From Physcomitrium patens (Eukaryota; Streptophyta; Bryopsida; Funariales; Funariaceae): DNA of 64,000 nt. This document shows positions 59,711 through 64,000 of this stretch, piece by piece. Each line of letters opens with the position of its first letter. Position 1 is the stretch's first letter. The position numbers were made by a program, and so were the translations under genes. A model generated the notes under the pieces. That model searched no databases. It was not told the DNA's origin and was given only the letters and a program-made list of their open reading frames with translations. The stretch is taken from positions 4,035,891 through 4,099,890 of the forward strand of contig NC_037267.1 in NCBI RefSeq assembly GCF_000002425.4. Direction: 5' to 3'.

Positions 59711-60094
59711 ATGGTGAATATAATATCTGAGACAATAAGAATGGAGATCGATTAGAAGGAATGGTAGGAGCGGCTGCAGGTAGAGGTTGTAATGTTACAG
59801 ACTCAACTAGCAACATTAGCGAAGGATGCTAATAATTTAGTACAGACCAATATGCCAGTTTTAGCGATAACACCTTTGGAGATACCTTTGAAACCTACAG
59901 AAGAATGGTAGAAGATATTAGAGGAGCGTGACAACCAAATTGGCCGTCATGAGTCTTAGGTACGGGAATTGGATTTGTTAAATGAAGATCTGATGGTGCA
60001 TTTGGATGGAGAACCATCAAACACCGAGGTAGATGACGAAGATGTAAAGAAGAGAAGGTCACCAATTCAAAGGGTAGTAAGCCAATGCCATTGA
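59711..60094 (+). pseudogene. Extra reading frame after integrase, element D
   Basis: A 128-codon frame from ATG at 59711 to TGA at 60094, between integrase and the 3' LTR, interrupted only by four TAG codons. It predicts a coiled-coil protein (QVEVVMLQTQLATLAKDANN, KILEERDNQIGRHES, VRELDLLNEDL) ending in an acidic and then basic stretch (TEVDDEDVKKRRSP). No signal peptide or membrane segment is seen, so an envelope-like role is not supported. I do not recognise it. Alternatively it is chance low-complexity coding capacity. Confidence 0.5.
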
Positions 60095-60178
60095 CTGAAG
60101 AAGCTAATGCTACTACGTCTTTATAACTTGAGGCTAAATAATGTTTGCAAGGATGTTGCACAATTAAGAATGGGACTA

Positions 60179-60732
60179 TGTAGAATAAGTAAATAAAATT
60201 TGTGATAAGTTACTGGCTAGTTATTGATAATCTTGAGAATTACACTGATGGTTAGGTAGTTTAGTTGATAACTATAGGTTGTTAGTGGAATAAATGGTTA
60301 AGAATTCAAAGGATCATAATCTTTGAAATCTTTTGGCCGATGGATCATCTTTTGGTAGGATAAATAGGTTGAGAGTCATGAGCCGAGAGCCAAATTGAGA
60401 GTCGTAAGCCGAGGACCAAACTGTGAGAGTCCTAAGCCGAGGTAAGTTTGGTGCTACCTCTTTATTTTCTTTATTATTTACTTATGAAGAATTGTGATTG
60501 AGAGAAGAATTATTGAATTGATAATCGTAGAATAGATTATGGGTTGAATGAAGACAGAAGTAGTAAGTCCAAGTATTTTGTAGTTTGATACTTGATATTA
60601 GATAGCCAGAATATAGTCAATTGTGACACTAATAGACCCAATTTATATAACTAATCTTTCTCCATGTTCGAACCTATCTCTAATAGTTCAAGTGTTTTGA
60701 TCTATTGAAGCTTGAATGCAGCAAAAACAACA
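60179..60732 (+). repeat. 3' LTR of element D
   Basis: Starts TGTAGAATAAG after the purine tract aagaatggga and ends ...AACAACA. It aligns with 52920-53481. The following bases (ctatgattgc) belong to a different element's RT sequence. Confidence 0.85.
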
Positions 60733-61310
60733 CTATGATTGCTTAATTCACCTTCAAGAAGGAACATAACTGCTATTTGGACCAATCTATAATTTATCAC
60801 AAAATGAGGTCGTCAAACTCAAATTATATATTGAAGAGAATCTTGCTAAGAACTTCATATGCTATTTCAAATCTCGAGCAGGAGGCCCAATTCTATTTGT
60901 GAAGAAAATAGATGAATCATTATGGATGTATATTGATTATCTAAGCCTCAACAAGATCACTATCAAGAACAGGTATCCTTTTGTTTTAATATTTGGACTT
61001 CTTGATCAATTGAATCAAGCTAAAATCTATAGAAAAATAGATCTACAAGGAGCATTTAATCTGGTATGCATCCAAGAATGAAATGAATGGAAGATTGTAT
61101 TTTGAACTAGGTACGAACATTTTGAATATAATATCATATCTTTTGGACTTATAAATGCACTAACAACTTTTGAACATCTTATGAATGATATTTTTTAAGA
61201 GTTTTTAGATTATTTTATTGTCTATTATCTAGACAACATCTTGATCTGTTGTAAGAACACAAAAGAACATGAACTTCATTTTTGTCGTATGATACAAAAA
61301 TTAAGATATG
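60733..61310 (+). pseudogene. Reverse transcriptase fragment of the element C/E family
   Basis: Plus-strand reading: [97 protein letters not shown] and YYLDNILICC. It is colinear with 10850-11390 of element C. In the YLDD box the second Asp is Asn. It begins exactly where the 3' LTR of element D ends and stops near the copia element. Confidence 0.88.
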
Positions 61311-61647
61311 AGAGATATTAAAGAAACACAATAAGCAAGATACAAGTAAGTAGAAATCAATAAGGTTAGACACAAGAGAAGTGTGGAATGAGATGCCTGT
61401 TACTTCTAACATCCTTTACTTATAGGTAGAATTTACATCCATTGTGATTCAACTTCATTCTCATTCATCTTTGTTTCATCCAACTGAACCCTAGATTTTA
61501 CTTAATCTAGCTGCCACTATAAATTCTAGCCACTACCTCGGTAACTTTCATATTGCCTTTTGCTGCCCTTTAACCATTAGTAACTTATGTTAGATAATAT
61601 CTTTTCTTTAATGAACATTTATTTTATCACTCATACTTTCCTATTAG

Positions 61648-62240
61648 TTAAAAGTTTTTAATCCTAATGCCTTTGTCAATTTGTAAAGTCTATCCTTCAC
61701 CAATGTTTTTGTAAGCAAATCAGTAAGCATGTCTCTTGTTGCATAATATTTCATGTCAATCACTTCCATTTCAATCTTTTTCCATATACAATGATATTGA
61801 ATGTCAATGTGCTTTGTCCTTGCATGATGCTTTGGATTCTTTATAAAAGCAAATCATCTTTGATTATCACACTTCATTGGAGTTGCTTCCAATTCCACAA
61901 GTCTAATGTCTTCTAAAGCTTGTCTTAGTCATATTGCCTCTATTGAACCATGACTTGGTGCCATGTACTCTACCTCCATTGTTGATCTTATAATTCTTAG
62001 TTGTTTCTTGTAATTCCATAAAATTGCTCCCACTCCAACAAAGAACATATATCCTATTGTTTACCTTCCATCATTTGCATCTCCAGCCGAATCTGCATCA
62101 CAATAACCATGCAATGCAATATTATCACCTCCAAGGTACAATTTGAAGTTCAAAGTATTTTTTAAGTACCTCATCATCCTCTTCATGGTTGCCCAATGGA
62201 TTGCTCCAACTTTTGACATGTATTGACTCAGAATATCGAA
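61648..62240 (-). pseudogene. RNase H of the copia element
   Basis: Minus-strand reading: HWATMKRMMRYLKNTLNFKL, HGYCDADSAGDANDGR (the DADWAGD block with Trp changed to Ser), then STMEVEYMA (Glu of the catalytic set), IDIQYHCI, RDMLTDLLTKTL and a TAA at 61648-61650. One frame shift separates the two halves. Confidence 0.85.
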
Positions 62241-62890
62241 CAAATACAGATTCTGTCTCTTTTGAATCAAATTTTGATCTCATACAATTTTGTGTCTTTA
62301 CATATGTTATGCATCCAAAAGTCTTCATGTGTGAAATATAAGGTTTCCTCCCACTTCAAGCTTCTTCGGGAGATTTTGATATAAATGCACTTCTAGGACA
62401 CCTATTCTTTATATACATTGAACTTACCATGGCTTCTGTCTAATATTCAAATCAAAGATTTTTTGCATATAGTATACACCTTGCCACCTCTACAATGGTG
62501 TAATTTACTCTTTCAGCAACTCTATTTTGTTGTGGAGTGTAAGTAGTGGAGGTTTGTCTTATAATATCATGCATCTTCAAGAAATCATTGAATTGCTTTG
62601 ACATATATTCACTTCCATTGTTCGTACACAATATCTTGATTTTTTACTCACATTGCTTCTCCACAAGTGCCATAAATTCCTTAAACCTTGTGAAGCACTC
62701 AGTCTTTGCTTTGATGATAAAAATCCATACCTTCCTTGAAAAATCATCAATGAATGTGACAAAATACCTTGCACTTCCTATTGATGGCATCTTCATAGGT
62801 CCCCAAACATTAGAATGGATTATTTCCAATAACTTGATTGCACGTGTTGCAACTCCATTTGGAAATGTAGCCTTTTATTGTTTGCCTTAA
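62240..62890 (-). pseudogene. Integrase of the copia element
   Basis: Core start EIIHSNVWGPMKMPSIGSAR, YFVTFIDDFSRKVWIF (catalytic Asp kept), then CTNNGSEYM, where the usual TDNG reads TNNG (Asp to Asn), then TPQQNRVAERVN with the Glu. The C-terminal part FGCITYVKTQ, SKFDSKETESVFVRYSE follows. Several stops are present. Confidence 0.85.
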
Positions 62891-63179
62891 ATACAACCTT
62901 CACAAGCAAGTGTAATAGCATTGTAGCTTATAAGATCAAGATCTAAGCCACTTACTATTGATTGGAGTTCCTTCATGCTCTTGCATTCAAATGACCAAGG
63001 CGTTAATGCTTAATGCCAAACTTATCTTTATTTTGAAGAAATTCAGTAAATGATGCCACTTCAACTCCATTCACCTTCTTATACTTGATGAATTAGAGGT
63101 TGCCAACTTTAAAGCCCTTTGCAACATCATTTCCTTCCAATTTCTTCACAAAACATCTATTCTTATTAAATTACACTTT

Positions 63180-63620
63180 TCAACCGTGTGAAATAAGTTT
63201 ACTCACCAAGAAGAGGTTTTTTTTCATCTTTGGCACATATAAGACATCTTTTAATCTGATCTTCTTAGTTTGGCCTTTCATAAAAATCTCTATTAGAATA
63301 GAGCTTGTTTTAATAGCTTGTATTAAACCATTGTCTCCCATGAATATATTTGTTGTTGAAATTTCTTCATAAGTGTCAAATAAACACTTGTATGGAGTCA
63401 TGTGCTTGGTGGCACCCGATCAACAATCAACTTAGACATGGCAGCCATGGAATAACCTTCACTTGCCATGAATGCATAGTCATCACTTCCATATTCATCA
63501 CAAGTATTGTTTGCACTTTTTCTATCTCTTTTCTTAGCTTTGTAGCAATTTCTAGCAAAATGACTTGGTTTTCTACAAATGAAAGAAAGTTCTTACATTG
63601 CCACCTTGGTTAGAATAATT
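63180..63620 (-). pseudogene. Zinc knuckle and protease of the copia element
   Basis: The knuckle FICRKPSHFARNC at about 63590-63550 has Ser in place of the first Cys. The protease is recognisable from SGATKHMTPYKCLFDTYEE, FMGDN and LKDVLYVPKMKKNLFLVSKL. At about 63420 one base is missing inside the Val-Asp-Ser-Gly active site, which shifts the frame. Confidence 0.8.
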
Positions 63621-64000
63621 TCCCTTGCTCTATCTTGAAAAGAGAGCCGAATCCTCACTTTGAGGCTCTTTTTCTTTCTTCTTGGTCACTTCATGAGCAA
63701 GTCTTGTCATCATATAATCTATTATGAGTTCTTTTAGTTTGATGGACTCCAATGCCACAATGAGATAGTTGTAGGACTCGAAAAGACTCATAAGCAAGGT
63801 CATGACAATATTACTCTCTTCTAAAGGCTTTTCAACAATTATAAGTTGATTAGCAAAGGCCTTACCTTATTGACATGAGCCATGAGGTCATCACCTTCTT
63901 CCATCTTGTAAGTGAAGAATTTCCTTCTTGTGAAGATGATATTAGATAAGTTCTTGCTCTCATATATATTATAAAGGATCTTCCATGCTTCTGCTAATCT
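63620..64000 (-). pseudogene. Gag of the copia element, partial
   Basis: Minus-strand reading from the right edge: LAEAWKILYNIYESKNLSNI, RRKFFTYKMEEGDDLMAHVN, then LLMSLFESYNYLIVALE and MMTRLAHEVTKKKEKEPQSE. This is the usual copia gag (W..L...Y......L...L...K...G.S...H...) pattern. The N-terminus is outside the window. Confidence 0.85.

Larger units (their letters stand above)
52920..60732 (+). mobile_element. Ty3/gypsy element D, full length, dead
   Basis: A 7.8-kb element with LTRs of about 555 bp at both ends (52920-53481; 60179-60732), a primer-binding site, gag, two to three zinc knuckles, protease, RT, RNase H, integrase with HHCC zinc finger and C-terminal domain, an extra reading frame, and a purine tract (aagaatggga) before the 3' LTR. 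The primer site type and long gag suggest the Tat/Athila side of Ty3/gypsy. Nearly every domain is recognisable, but each has in-frame stops. Confidence 0.9.
61311..64000 (-). mobile_element. Ty1/copia element, RT missing, runs off right edge
   Basis: Sense order on the minus strand is gag (64000 to about 63640), zinc knuckle (about 63590), protease (about 63420-63180), integrase (about 62890-62240), RNase H (about 62230-61650), then a probable 3' LTR region (about 61640-61300, edges not fixed). Integrase before RT/RNase H defines the copia order. The whole RT between integrase and RNase H is absent. The 5' LTR would be outside the window. Confidence 0.88.

Noticed and set aside
59711-60094. 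Envelope-like gene after integrase
   Set aside because: No signal peptide, membrane segment or glycoprotein-like Cys pattern; the prediction is a soluble coiled coil.

Overview
The window looks like nuclear DNA of a land plant. The evidence is a plant-type cytosolic HSP90 gene ending in MEEVD, spliced genes with GT-AG introns, a nuclear-type tRNA-Pro(AGG), and dense Ty3/gypsy, Ty1/copia and Helitron relics. I cannot name the species. The mix of small GC-richer gene islands and very AT-rich, C-to-T-decayed transposon blocks would fit a repeat-rich plant of many kinds.

Layout. 1-7070: two Ty3/gypsy internal regions on the minus strand (A and B) joined by a single candidate LTR at 4132-5333. 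7280-11480: a plus-strand Ty3/gypsy relic (C) whose gag zinc knuckle is split by a 1,866-bp TG...CA insertion (8187-10052) with a 5-bp target duplication. 11500-23690: AT-rich repeat land. It holds two copies of an approximately 2.7-kb repeat, a Helitron Rep relic (15829-17650, minus) and a solo LTR (20267-20805) with an AATAG target duplication.

23690-38900 is the gene island: an ARGLU1 homologue (plus, 4 coding exons), tRNA-Pro (minus), an uncharacterised membrane protein with a coiled-coil tail (plus, 5 exons), cytosolic HSP90 (minus, 2 coding exons) and a C2-domain protein with a membrane anchor (minus, 5 exons proposed). The genes look independently transcribed. HSP90 and the membrane-protein gene converge, and HSP90 has a candidate heat-shock element upstream.

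38900-64000 is again transposons. F (40245-44870, minus) has two LTRs of the same family as the solo LTR and lacks reverse transcriptase. E (44870-50850, plus) is head-to-head with F, and its LTR is split by a second TGTGAGC...GCTCACA insertion (45109-47359). Then comes a low-complexity stretch, followed by D (52920-60732, plus), a full-length but stop-riddled Ty3/gypsy element with a tRNA-Asp-like primer site and an extra reading frame after integrase. After D come an RT fragment (60733-61310) and a Ty1/copia element on the minus strand that lacks RT and runs off the right edge.

No convincing new functional system was found. The most informative observations are the nested insertions that can be verified by an empty-site relative inside the same window, the two independent RT-less elements, the extra ORF of element D, and two host genes of unrecognised or atypical type.
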